30,946 nucleotides of DNA, taken from the IMG/VR virus record IMGVR_UViG_3300043469_000941, positions 1 to 30,946 of that record; one strand, written 5' to 3'. The position numbers were made by a program, and so were the translations under genes. This stretch comes from a virus. The notes under the pieces were generated by a model, which saw nothing but the letters and a program-made list of their open reading frames with translations, made no database searches and was not told where the DNA came from. Positions 22,626-29,407 of this stretch are shown piece after piece; position 1 is the first letter of the stretch; every line of letters begins with the position of its first letter.

Positions 22626-23272
22626 ATCCCGAAACGCTGGACTCGCTCCAAAAGTTTCAAGCCCGGCTCAACTCAGCACCCAGCGAATTGGCCGTGGAAT
22701 CGACTCCCGATAGAAAAGCCCAAACCGTGGTTATTTCTCACATCGAAATGACATTGGACGAATTGTTTTTTGGCCAATGGAAAACCGAAAATTTCAAATG
22801 GAATGCAATTGCAAACGAGGTGCAAGGTTCAATTGAACTTGTGGCCGTGCATCCAGTAACAGGTTTCGAAATACGCCGAACTGGTGCCGCTTCCATTGTC
22901 ATCATGGTAGACCGTGCACCCGAAAACATCGCTGGGCAAGAGCGCAACCAATGGGCGCTTAACCCATCGAACAAAAAGCCCAACGCTCTCGATATGGCTT
23001 TCCCCAAACTGAAGTCTGAATGTTTGAAAAACGCCGCGCAATCCCTCGGCAAGATATTCGGGCGGGATTTGAACCGCAAGAATGTCGACCAATACCAGCC
23101 CTATAAATTACAGGTTGGCGAACTACCTCAAGCGGTAATCAATAAACTCGAAATCGGGATTATGAACCGCGACCCTCTCGCTATCGCCGCCATCGGCTCA
23201 CTTGAAAACGTTATGAGCCCAACCCAAAAAACCCATTTACACCAATTAATCGAAAAGCACAATGAGCAATGA
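22607..23272 (+). CDS. Rad52/Erf-like single-strand annealing protein
   Basis: The 221-aa protein resembles Rad52-family phage annealing proteins of Bacteroidota: ELFFGQWKTENFKWNAIANE, VQGSIELVAVHPVTGFEIRR, TGAASIVIMVDRAP, and PKLKSECLKNAAQSLGKIFG followed by RDLNRK. Such proteins anneal complementary ssDNA at the ends made by an exonuclease. The next genes but one include a YqaJ-like exonuclease, completing a two-component recombination system like lambda Red. The family identification is by recalled motif. The ring-forming core spans about residues 40-165. Confidence 0.78.
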   Translation: MLTYPLNPETLDSLQKFQARLNSAPSELAVESTPDRKAQTVVISHIEMTLDELFFGQWKTENFKWNAIANEVQGSIELVAVHPVTGFEIRRTGAASIVIMVDRAPENIAGQERNQWALNPSNKKPNALDMAFPKLKSECLKNAAQSLGKIFGRDLNRKNVDQYQPYKLQVGELPQAVINKLEIGIMNRDPLAIAAIGSLENVMSPTQKTHLHQLIEKHNEQ

Positions 23273-23447
23273 AATTATAACTTTCATAATAGTTGCCGCC
23301 TTCGGTGTGCTCGGGTTTTATGGGGTAATCGTTATGATTCGAATCGATAACGGTTACACCGACTTAATAAACGAGGTAGGCCGTGAGCTCGATCGCCAAA
23401 ACAAAGAATTAAACCAATCAGAAAAAGAAAAGCAAAATGGAAAATAA
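23262..23447 (+). CDS. Small membrane protein
   Basis: The 61-aa protein begins MSNEIITFIIVAAFGVLGFY and continues GVIVMIRIDNG, i.e. an N-terminal membrane helix followed by a charged, helical tail (REL-DRQNKELNQSEKEKQNGK-like). It overlaps both neighbours by 11 nt, between the annealing protein and the exonuclease. Role unknown; such membrane proteins may tether the replication complex, which is inference. Confidence 0.55.
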   Translation: MSNEIITFIIVAAFGVLGFYGVIVMIRIDNGYTDLINEVGRELDRQNKELNQSEKEKQNGK

Positions 23448-24141
23448 CCCCTATTTAACCGAATACATGGCGAGCGTGGCGCAAAATACCAGCGCGTGGG
23501 ATAAATTACGCCTCGGGCGATTCACAGGCTCAGGAATCAGCGCCCTAATGACTAACCCCAAAACCAAGGCCGCCATCGAAGCGGGCGAATTGAGCGAAAC
23601 CGCTAAAAAATACATCTACGAGAAAGCGATGGAAACCGTAACGGGGCAATCGGCTAACGAGGCAACGAGCCGAGCCATCGACTGGGGTAACGAGTGGGAG
23701 GAACATGCCCTTCGACAATTGCAAATCGCGCTTAACTCACCCGAGGAAAGCACCGAACTCAAGCCATCATTTAAGTTATTCAATGACTATTTCGGTTGCA
23801 GTCCTGATGCCTTTATGATTCACCCCGAATTCGGCCCTGTTGGATGCGAAATAAAGTGCCCGTGGAATTCGGTTAATCACTACATCCACTCTCAGGTCGA
23901 AAGTGGCGAGGATTTGAAGCGCGTTAACTCCGACTATTACTGGCAAATTATGGGTAACATGCTCACGTTTAACTTGCCCGCTTGGGTGTTTGCCTCTTAC
24001 GATCCACGCCAGCCCGAAAACCGCCGCTTGCATCACACCGTAATTATGGCCAACCCTGAAGATATGGCCGCCATGTGCGAGGCAATGGAGCGAGCTCACT
24101 CATTTAAGGCTACCATTTTACACAACTGGTATAAATTTTAA
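23437..24141 (+). CDS. YqaJ-like 5'-3' exonuclease
   Basis: The 234-aa protein has the YqaJ/lambda-exonuclease (PD-(D/E)XK) layout: LGRFTGSGISALM near 27-38, WGNEWEEHA with acidic residues near 83-90, YFGCSPDAFM (D124), GCEIKCPW (E138, K140), then YYWQIMGNML (Q170). Metal-dependent digestion of one DNA strand gives the ssDNA tails bound by the annealing protein upstream. Gene order, adjacent to the Rad52-like gene, supports a paired recombination module. Confidence 0.82.
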   Translation: MENNPYLTEYMASVAQNTSAWDKLRLGRFTGSGISALMTNPKTKAAIEAGELSETAKKYIYEKAMETVTGQSANEATSRAIDWGNEWEEHALRQLQIALNSPEESTELKPSFKLFNDYFGCSPDAFMIHPEFGPVGCEIKCPWNSVNHYIHSQVESGEDLKRVNSDYYWQIMGNMLTFNLPAWVFASYDPRQPENRRLHHTVIMANPEDMAAMCEAMERAHSFKATILHNWYKF

Positions 24142-24174
24142 ACTCCCAACTCACCCAAAAAGGACAATTAAGAC

Positions 24175-24220
24175 ACTTTCAAAACTTTCTCAACTTTCAC
24201 ATTTAGAAAGTTCGGAAAGT
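24175..24220. repeat. ACTTTC/GAAAGT array with 9-bp period
   Basis: ACTTTC occurs at 24175, 24184 and 24193, and its complement GAAAGT at 24206 and 24215, each 9 bp from its neighbour in orientation. The inner pairs form a dyad. It lies in the 104-bp gap before the HTH-like gene, and is suited to binding a multimeric protein. Confidence 0.7.
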
Positions 24221-24245
24221 TTACAAACCCTAAAACCCTATAAAA

Positions 24246-24692
24246 ATGAATAGAGAATTAATTGAATTGATTACCGACACGGTTTCAAAAAGAGCCGAGG
24301 TTGAAACGGCAACCATTTACAACGCATGTGAGGCGCGTGGTTTCGTTCGCGGTACATACACCAGCTACATTTCAATGATGAAAAAAGCCGGGTATTTGCG
24401 CCGCGTTAAACCGCAAGTGTACGCCATCGGCCGCCCAGCAAGCGCCCAAACGATCGCGCTCAACTTGCAACGTTTACAATTGCACAAAAAGGGCGTACTC
24501 CCCCGAAATGCCCCTGTTGAAAATGAGCAAGTTGAAAGAAAAAAACCTTCCGAGTCGTTACTTAAAAAACCGCATTTACCTTTTAAAACCGAACCCGAAG
24601 TGGTGGAGCCATTTAAACCAGCTCACGAAAGAATGATGGACGCTATTCGCGTGTTGAAATCTTTTGACCTGAAAGTAACAATTGAGTTTTAA
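24246..24692 (+). CDS. Putative winged-helix DNA-binding protein
   Basis: The 148-aa protein begins MNRELIELITDTVSKRAEVE, ATIYNACEARGFVRGTYTSY, then MMKKAGYLRRVKPQVYAIGR, which reads like a winged helix domain (helix, helix, recognition helix with R, strand). A basic Pro-rich linker (KKPSESLLKKPHLPF) leads to a short helical C terminus. It follows the 9-bp repeat array, so autoregulation or origin binding is possible. No family name is recognised. The upstream gene is the exonuclease and the downstream gap carries the structured leader. Confidence 0.55.
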   Translation: MNRELIELITDTVSKRAEVETATIYNACEARGFVRGTYTSYISMMKKAGYLRRVKPQVYAIGRPASAQTIALNLQRLQLHKKGVLPRNAPVENEQVERKKPSESLLKKPHLPFKTEPEVVEPFKPAHERMMDAIRVLKSFDLKVTIEF

Positions 24693-24730
24693 GGCTCGCT
24701 ATTATTGCAACGCATACTCATAATGAAATT

Positions 24731-24808
24731 TAAAAAATCCCCCTTTCGTTCATTGCCAGTCAGCCGTTAGGCAATGGGTATGCCTTTGAGCGTTGGGGGG
24801 TATTTTTA
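24731..24808 (+). promoter_or_regulatory. Structured leader with alternative hairpins before DUF6291 gene
   Basis: An outer inverted repeat (TAAAAAATCCCCC at 24731-24743 with GGGGGGTATTTTTA at 24795-24808, one bulge) encloses a perfect 7-bp stem (CATTGCC 24751, GGCAATG 24770). A competing stem, AGGCA (24769) with TGCCT (24781), shares bases with the first. The region ends just before the ATG at 24811. It could regulate translation or be a DNA cruciform. Confidence 0.5.
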
Positions 24809-24810
24809 AA

Positions 24811-25461
24811 ATGAAAAAATCCTTTATTCTTTACGTTGACTCGCTCAATATCCTGAGTGAACTCAACACCCAGCAAGCGGGCGAATTATTTAAGGCTATT
24901 TACAACTATCATTTAAGCGGTGAAATGCCAACCGAGTTTTGGATTAAAATGGCGCTGGCTTCATTCATAAACCAATGGGAGCGCGATGCCGAGAAATGGG
25001 AGCGCGTTAAGCAAGTGCGAAAAGAGGCGGGGCAAAAAGGAGGTTTAAGCAAAGCTAAGCAAATGGTAGCAAATGCTAAAGATGCTAAGCAAACCATAGC
25101 AAATCTACCTGTTAATGTAAATGTTAATGGTAATGTAAATGGTAATGTAAATGTTACTAAAGAAAAAAAATCTATAAAAAAAGAATTCGAACCACCAACC
25201 CTCGCCGAGGTGCAAGCATGGTTCACCGAGCAAGGTTCAACGCCTGAGCAAGGGGCGAAGGCTTGGCAGTATTACACCGATGGGAATTGGTGCGATGCGA
25301 AAGGTTCACCCGTTAAAAACTGGAGGCAAAAGATGAGAGGCGGGCGGTGGCTCGAAGCGCCAGCAACCCCCCGAAATGAAGGCCGACAATATGAAAATTT
25401 AACTCACACACACACTTACACCCAACTCGATGAACTTAACGACATTTTTACCGCCGAATGA
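24811..25461 (+). CDS. DUF6291-like replication protein
   Basis: I choose the ATG at 24811 (MKKSFILYVDSLNILSELNT), 216 aa, because the earlier in-frame ATG falls in the structured leader. The N-terminal 75 residues match the DUF6291 family (LNTQQAGELFKAIYNYHLSG), often found before replicative helicase genes. The middle is low complexity: KAKQMVANAKDAKQTIANL, then NVNVNGNVNGNVNV, encoded by repeats. The C-terminal part (APT-like, WQYYTDGNWCDAKGSPVKNW) resembles replication proteins that load helicase. It overlaps dnaB by 32 nt. I infer an initiator or loader role. Confidence 0.65.
   Translation: MKKSFILYVDSLNILSELNTQQAGELFKAIYNYHLSGEMPTEFWIKMALASFINQWERDAEKWERVKQVRKEAGQKGGLSKAKQMVANAKDAKQTIANLPVNVNVNGNVNGNVNVTKEKKSIKKEFEPPTLAEVQAWFTEQGSTPEQGAKAWQYYTDGNWCDAKGSPVKNWRQKMRGGRWLEAPATPRNEGRQYENLTHTHTYTQLDELNDIFTAE
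25044..25103 (+). repeat. Ten-bp-phased AGCAAA iterons inside the DUF6291 gene
   Basis: AGCAAA starts at 25048, 25058, 25068, 25088 and 25098; a degenerate unit (AAAGAT) occupies 25078. Because 10 is not a multiple of 3 the copies fall in all three codon phases, so the repeat is a DNA feature. It is followed by a TAATGT/AAATGT repeat (25111-25156) and A8 and A7 tracts (25163-25186). Confidence 0.75.
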
Positions 25462-26770
25462 CACCGAGCTCGAAAAAATCATCTTAGGAGCTATTTTGCT
25501 CGATTTTAACGCACTCAAACGTGTTGAGGGTATACTTACCTCAGAAAAGTTTTTTGACCCGCGTAATGGGCTTGTAATGGAATCGGTGCTAAAACTCAAA
25601 AATGAGAATCAGCCAATTGATATTTTAACCGTAACCCAAACGCTAAGAAAGGGAAAACAACTCACCAGCGCCGGGGGGCCCGCCTATGTGGCCGAGCTAA
25701 CCAACCGCGTTAGCTCAACGGCCAACCTTGAAACGTGGGCGCTCACACTTACCGAAATGTATTTGAAAAGAGAGCTCGCCAAAAGCGCCGCCCGTGTGGC
25801 TGAGCTCGCACTTTCGCCCGAAACCGACCCGTTCGAACTTTACAACCAATTCAGCACCGAGCTCACCGACCTCATTCGCAACAACCTCAAAGGCCAAAGC
25901 TCGCACGTTTCCACTATTACCCCCGAAACCTCGGAAAGCATCGAAGCGAGGGAAAAAACGGGCGTGGCGGGATTGCCAACGGGAATTCGAGCAATCGATG
26001 GGGTGCTCGGTGGGCATCAGAAGAGCGATTTGGTTTACATAGCCGCTCGCCCCGGCATGGGTAAAACATCATTCGCCATATCAGTTATGCTAAACATGGC
26101 GCAAAGCGGAAAGCCAGTCGCATTTTTTAGCCTCGAAATGTCGCGCGTTCAAATCGTTTTCCGAATGGCTTCGATTCTGAGCGGGTTGAACGCCGAGCAA
26201 CTCGCTAAACACCGACTCGATCGCGATGCGAAAATAAAATACTATCAGACCGTTGACCAATTAAACGCCCTTCCGATTTACATAGACGATAACGCGGCGC
26301 TGAATGTTTACGACATCAAAACGAGGGTTCGAACGCTGAGAGAAAAGCATAAAATTGAGGCGGTTTTTATCGATTACGTTCAATTGATAGCGGCGGCCAA
26401 GTCTAAAACCGCGAACCGAGAGCAAGAGGTTTCGGCAATTTCGCGAGGTTTAAAGTTAATCGCCAAGGAAAACGACCTTCCAGTTATCGCGCTGGCGCAA
26501 TTATCTCGCTCACTTGAAACTCGGAGCGATAAGAGGCCAATGTTATCCGATTTGCGCGACTCAGGAAGCCTCGAACAGGATGCCGATGTCGTTTCCTTCC
26601 TTTACCGACAGGATTATTACGATAAGAATTCGGGTATTAACACCGCCGAGTTCATAATCGCCAAACACCGAAACGGCCGAACTGGTTTCGTGAACATAAA
26701 TTTCACGCCTGAAACTATGCATTACACCGACACCCAGCGAATCGAACCTGAAAACTACTTTGAACTATGA
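25430..26770 (+). CDS. dnaB: Replicative DNA helicase (DnaB family)
   Basis: The 446-aa protein is a DnaB-type hexameric helicase. The N-terminal domain (LPPNDTELEKIILGAILLDF) is followed by the RecA-like core with GLPTGIRAIDGVLGGHQKSD, Walker A ARPGMGKTS (206-214), FFSLEMSRVQ, Walker B VFIDYVQLI (312-320), and LSDLRDSGSLEQDADVVSFL. It unwinds DNA ahead of the replication fork. Length matches bacterial DnaB. It overlaps the DUF6291 gene start region, an arrangement like lambda O and P. The following methyltransferase overlaps its stop (ATGA). Confidence 0.92.
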   Translation: MNLTTFLPPNDTELEKIILGAILLDFNALKRVEGILTSEKFFDPRNGLVMESVLKLKNENQPIDILTVTQTLRKGKQLTSAGGPAYVAELTNRVSSTANLETWALTLTEMYLKRELAKSAARVAELALSPETDPFELYNQFSTELTDLIRNNLKGQSSHVSTITPETSESIEAREKTGVAGLPTGIRAIDGVLGGHQKSDLVYIAARPGMGKTSFAISVMLNMAQSGKPVAFFSLEMSRVQIVFRMASILSGLNAEQLAKHRLDRDAKIKYYQTVDQLNALPIYIDDNAALNVYDIKTRVRTLREKHKIEAVFIDYVQLIAAAKSKTANREQEVSAISRGLKLIAKENDLPVIALAQLSRSLETRSDKRPMLSDLRDSGSLEQDADVVSFLYRQDYYDKNSGINTAEFIIAKHRNGRTGFVNINFTPETMHYTDTQRIEPENYFEL

Positions 26771-27750
26771 GGCACGGCTCATTATTTTCGGGAATCGGAG
26801 GTTTTGACCTCGCGGCCGAGTGGATGGGATGGGAAAATGTTTTCCATTGTGAATGGAACCCATTCGGGCAACGTGTCCTAAAACATTACTGGCCTAATGC
26901 AGAATTATTTACTGATATAACCAAAAGTGATTTTACAAAATATGCAAACACAATTGATATTCTCACAGGGGGATTCCCATGCCAACCATACTCAAGCGCA
27001 GGAAAGCGACTTGGAAAAGAAGACGAACGCCATTTATGGCCCGAAATGCTTAGAGTCATTAGAGAGGTTGCCCCGCGTTACGTTGTGGGCGAAAACGTTC
27101 GCGGGCTTACTAATTGGAATGGAGGGTTGGTATTCAACGAGGTGTGTACTGACTTGGAAAATCTTGGGTATCAAGTCGCGCCCTTTATTATACCTGCGAG
27201 CGCGGTCAATGCCCCGCACCAACGAGAGCGAGTTTGGTTTGTTGCCTACGCCCGATGCATCAATCCGAGGTGCGCGAACAAATCAAAATGGGCATCAAAT
27301 AACGCTACAGGATGCAGTTGCGATGAAAACACCAGAAGCTCAAAAATTAATGATGGGGATGCTACCAACGCCAACGGCAATGGACTCAACCAACGCGACT
27401 GCGAACATGAAAAGCACCCAAGTGAAACCGGGTTCGATGCATTCAATGACATTAACGAGAATGCTATGCACACCGACAACGAGAGATTACAAGGGCGCGC
27501 GCACGAAGGAAACGCTGGAGAAAAAGGGGAGGGAAAAAAACAATTCACTACCCGACCAATTCGCCCAAACTGGGACATCTTCCCAACTCAATCCCCGATT
27601 TGTGGGGGAGATGATGGGCTTCCCACCGAATTGGACGGAATTACCTTTTCAAAGTGGCGAAATGAATCTATAAAAGCGTATGGCAACGCAATCGTTCCTC
27701 AAGTGGTTTATGAAATATTTAAAGCAATTGAAAAATATGAGAATCTTTAA
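26767..27750 (+). CDS. C5 cytosine DNA methyltransferase
   Basis: The 327-aa protein has the motifs of the Dcm family: motif I LFSGIGGFDLAA (6-17), motif IV GGFPCQPYSSAG (catalytic C72), motif VI GENVRG (E109), motif VIII HQRERVWFVA (QRERVW 152-157), and C-terminal motif X-like AYGNAIVPQVVYEIFKAIE. The segment between motif VIII and motif X (about 162-300) is low-complexity, rich in N and G, and is where the second frame shows its own repetitive motifs. It could protect phage DNA from host restriction. No partner endonuclease is visible, so it is an orphan methyltransferase. Its composition is more AT-rich than neighbours. Confidence 0.85.
   Translation: MRHGSLFSGIGGFDLAAEWMGWENVFHCEWNPFGQRVLKHYWPNAELFTDITKSDFTKYANTIDILTGGFPCQPYSSAGKRLGKEDERHLWPEMLRVIREVAPRYVVGENVRGLTNWNGGLVFNEVCTDLENLGYQVAPFIIPASAVNAPHQRERVWFVAYARCINPRCANKSKWASNNATGCSCDENTRSSKINDGDATNANGNGLNQRDCEHEKHPSETGFDAFNDINENAMHTDNERLQGRAHEGNAGEKGEGKKQFTTRPIRPNWDIFPTQSPICGGDDGLPTELDGITFSKWRNESIKAYGNAIVPQVVYEIFKAIEKYENL
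26927..27673 (+). CDS. Overlapping +1 frame ORF in methyltransferase gene
   Basis: A 248-aa frame lies wholly inside the methyltransferase gene in the +1 phase. It contains WYSTRCVLTWKI, LLPTPDAS, MLPTPTAMD, LCTPTTRDYKGAR, and ends LNPRFVGEMMGFPPNWTELP. I remember such LPTPT and NP-FVEEMMGFP-W motifs from proteins annotated next to or within phage methyltransferases. It could be overprinted, or fused by frameshift. Its ATG has no clear ribosome binding site. Conservation would have to be tested; the translation is unproven. Confidence 0.4.
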   Translation: MILQNMQTQLIFSQGDSHANHTQAQESDLEKKTNAIYGPKCLESLERLPRVTLWAKTFAGLLIGMEGWYSTRCVLTWKILGIKSRPLLYLRARSMPRTNESEFGLLPTPDASIRGARTNQNGHQITLQDAVAMKTPEAQKLMMGMLPTPTAMDSTNATANMKSTQVKPGSMHSMTLTRMLCTPTTRDYKGARTKETLEKKGREKNNSLPDQFAQTGTSSQLNPRFVGEMMGFPPNWTELPFQSGEMNL

Positions 27751-27931
27751 AAACTCCGATGGCTCTTTTGACATCGTAAACACTAACCGCGTTTTGTTCC
27801 ACGCGAAAAATGGAACGTGTAAAGTAATCGGGCGAGTAAACGATCGCTGGCGTACCGCCAGTAAACAAGTGAACTCGCTCCCGGTAAGTATTCACAGGTT
27901 CAAAGCATTAATCGAGAAAGCCGTAATATGA
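27737..27931 (+). CDS. Small hypothetical protein
   Basis: I choose the ATG at 27737 (MRIFKNSDGSFDIVNTNRVL), 64 aa; the upstream in-frame start falls inside the methyltransferase and is less fitting. The protein is basic with a beta-rich N-terminal half and a helical C terminus (IHRFKALIEKAVI). It overlaps the methyltransferase by 14 nt and NinG by 4 nt. Function unknown. Confidence 0.55.
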   Translation: MRIFKNSDGSFDIVNTNRVLFHAKNGTCKVIGRVNDRWRTASKQVNSLPVSIHRFKALIEKAVI

Positions 27932-28461
27932 AACGTTGCAAGGTTTGTAAAACACCGTTCACCCCAACTTATTCGAGCCTTCAAGCCACTTGCGTAAAAC
28001 CTCAATGCCTAATCGAATGGGGGCGAATGGCTGAGAGAAAAAAAGCAAAGCGGGAAATACGCCAAATGCGCGAGAATATAAAAAGCGTGAGCGCGTACCG
28101 CCGAGAGTTGCAAAAGGTGTTTAATGAATTCATTCGCCTCAGAGATTCAAAAGAGCCGTGTATTTCATGTGGAAAACCGCTCCCCGTGAAATACGATGCT
28201 GGGCACTTTTACTCGGTTGGTAGTTACCCCAACTTGAGGTTTAACGAGGACAACGTTCACGCACAATGCGTGGAATGTAACCAGCATAAACACGGCAACT
28301 TGCTCGAATACGCCCCGCGACTAACCGAGCGAATCGGTTTTGAGCGGGCGAGTAAGTTAATGGTGCTGAGAAACGAGCCGTTGAGGCTTTCACTTGAGGA
28401 AATCAAACAACTAATTGAGCAGTATAAATGGAAAGTGAAGACCCTAAAATCACAATCTTAA
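27928..28461 (+). CDS. ninG: NinG/Rap-like recombination protein
   Basis: The 177-aa protein resembles lambda NinG: N-terminal zinc cysteines (MKRCKVCKTPFTPTY, C4 and C7, later a CVKPQCLIEW pair), a coiled helical middle (KREIRQMRENIKSVSAYRRE), CISCGKPLP (second cysteine pair) and YDAGHFYSVGSYPNLRFNE, then HAQCVECNQHKHGNLLEYAP. NinG is a recombination endonuclease that cuts branched DNA structures. The H and N/H residues fit an HNH-like site. It lies after the methyltransferase and small gene in the replication block. Confidence 0.82.
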   Translation: MKRCKVCKTPFTPTYSSLQATCVKPQCLIEWGRMAERKKAKREIRQMRENIKSVSAYRRELQKVFNEFIRLRDSKEPCISCGKPLPVKYDAGHFYSVGSYPNLRFNEDNVHAQCVECNQHKHGNLLEYAPRLTERIGFERASKLMVLRNEPLRLSLEEIKQLIEQYKWKVKTLKSQS

Positions 28462-28595
28462 AGCGCGAGTTGTGGATTCTCACCGTTCACCGCTCCTTGC
28501 GCCCATGCGTGAAGGATAACGCTCGAATGTGGGAAATAATGGCCGAACTTTACGAGCTCACAAACGACCCAATGTATAATTTAAAACCCAAATAA
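28428..28595 (+). CDS. Small hypothetical protein overlapping NinG
   Basis: A 55-aa frame, MESEDPKITILKRELWILTV, continues HRSLRPCVKDNARMWEIMAE. It starts inside the end of NinG (34-nt overlap) and ends 1 nt before the next gene. The coding-like composition and tight fit support it; function unknown. Confidence 0.55.
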   Translation: MESEDPKITILKRELWILTVHRSLRPCVKDNARMWEIMAELYELTNDPMYNLKPK

Positions 28596-28596
28596 A

Positions 28597-28854
28597 ATGA
28601 GTAATTTCGAACAAAAAGAGGGGCAAGGTAGCCTCTTCAAAAACGAGAAAAAAACCGCACCGAATCAGCCCGATTACCGTGGTGAGTTGAAATGGCATAA
28701 CCAACTATTGAAAGTTGCTGGCTGGATTAAAGAGTCCAAAACGGGAAAAAAATTCCTGAGCCTTAAAGTGGAGGCAATCGACACAACGAGCGCGAGTTTT
28801 AAGCCCGAGGGAATAATTGAGAAGCCGCGAAATAATGACGATTTACCCTTTTAA
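28597..28854 (+). CDS. DUF736-like protein with SSB-type acidic tail
   Basis: The 85-aa protein has the text GQGSLFKNEKKTAPNQPDYR, GELKWHNQLLKVAGWIKESK, TGKKFLSLKVEA, similar to DUF736-family small OB-like proteins. Its C terminus ends NDDLPF, close to the conserved SSB tip (DDIPF) that recruits repair and replication proteins. It might bind ssDNA or mimic SSB to recruit those proteins. Located with replication and recombination genes. The DUF736 link is from memory. Confidence 0.6.
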   Translation: MSNFEQKEGQGSLFKNEKKTAPNQPDYRGELKWHNQLLKVAGWIKESKTGKKFLSLKVEAIDTTSASFKPEGIIEKPRNNDDLPF

Positions 28855-28856
28855 AA

Positions 28857-29024
28857 ATGAAACCGAGAATGTACGATTTCGCCACCGTGGCAAAAATTAT
28901 GAAGTTGAGAAAAGAGCGCCATGAGTTATTGTGGTCGAGTAACGCCAACGATATTCGCCAGCACAAAAGGATTAGCGGCGAACTTTTCCAACTCACAGGA
29001 AATGAAATTTACCTCAGGTTTTAA
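28857..29024 (+). CDS. Small basic protein, last rightward gene
   Basis: A 55-aa protein (MKPRMYDFATVAKIMKLRKE) with a basic helical middle, RHELLWSSNANDIRQHKRIS. It begins 2 nt after the SSB-tail protein. Its TAA overlaps that of the convergent endolysin gene (shared TTAA at 29021-29024). Too short for family assignment; DNA-binding is possible from its charge. Confidence 0.5.
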   Translation: MKPRMYDFATVAKIMKLRKERHELLWSSNANDIRQHKRISGELFQLTGNEIYLRF

Positions 29025-29407
29025 ACCTCGAAGTGAGGCAAATCGCGGAAGGATTTCCAATTGCCGCCCCATTTCACAACTCCATTGAAATTGGCTTTCA
29101 CAATAGCCGCAAATTTCTCGAATAATTCGGGGCTCCAATCGAGGGCCCCGTTTTCGTTTTTAAATGCAATGTCGAACGCCTGTGCTGGTGTGCGGTTATG
29201 CTTGCCGTTGGCTTGAATGTTTGTGACTATTTTACCCGGAGCGGTTCGGCCTTTCGCATAAAGAGCCATTTGTTCCTCGTTACTCCTAAAAGTGCACGTT
29301 AAAAATGGCTGGGGGTCGCTGGGGTATTGCAAACGAAACTCGCGAGCGGCCAAAGTGTACGCCCGTTGCAGTCGGTAATCGCAATCTTTCAGGTTACGGC
29401 TTGGCAT
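29021..29407 (-). CDS. Endolysin, peptidase M15 family
   Basis: The 128-aa protein resembles M15 (VanY/endolysin) peptidases that cut the peptide cross-bridge of peptidoglycan. Visible: R41 in CTFRSNEEQMALYAKG, H70 in KHNRTPAQAFDIAF with D79 (the SxHxxGxAxD-like zinc site), and H126 in DLPHFE at the end. No signal peptide, so a holin is needed for access. It is the last gene of the leftward transcript after holin-like genes. Convergent with the rightward operon, overlapping its last stop codon. Confidence 0.8.
   Translation of the reverse strand: MPSRNLKDCDYRLQRAYTLAAREFRLQYPSDPQPFLTCTFRSNEEQMALYAKGRTAPGKIVTNIQANGKHNRTPAQAFDIAFKNENGALDWSPELFEKFAAIVKANFNGVVKWGGNWKSFRDLPHFEV

Noticed and set aside
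22738-23092. Minus-strand frames opposite the annealing protein
   Set aside because: Antisense shadows of a clear plus-strand operon with overlapping genes.
25111-25156. Could the NV repeats be a CRISPR-like or microsatellite array
   Set aside because: Unit is 6-12 bp within a gene, without spacers; fits coding low complexity or an unwinding element.
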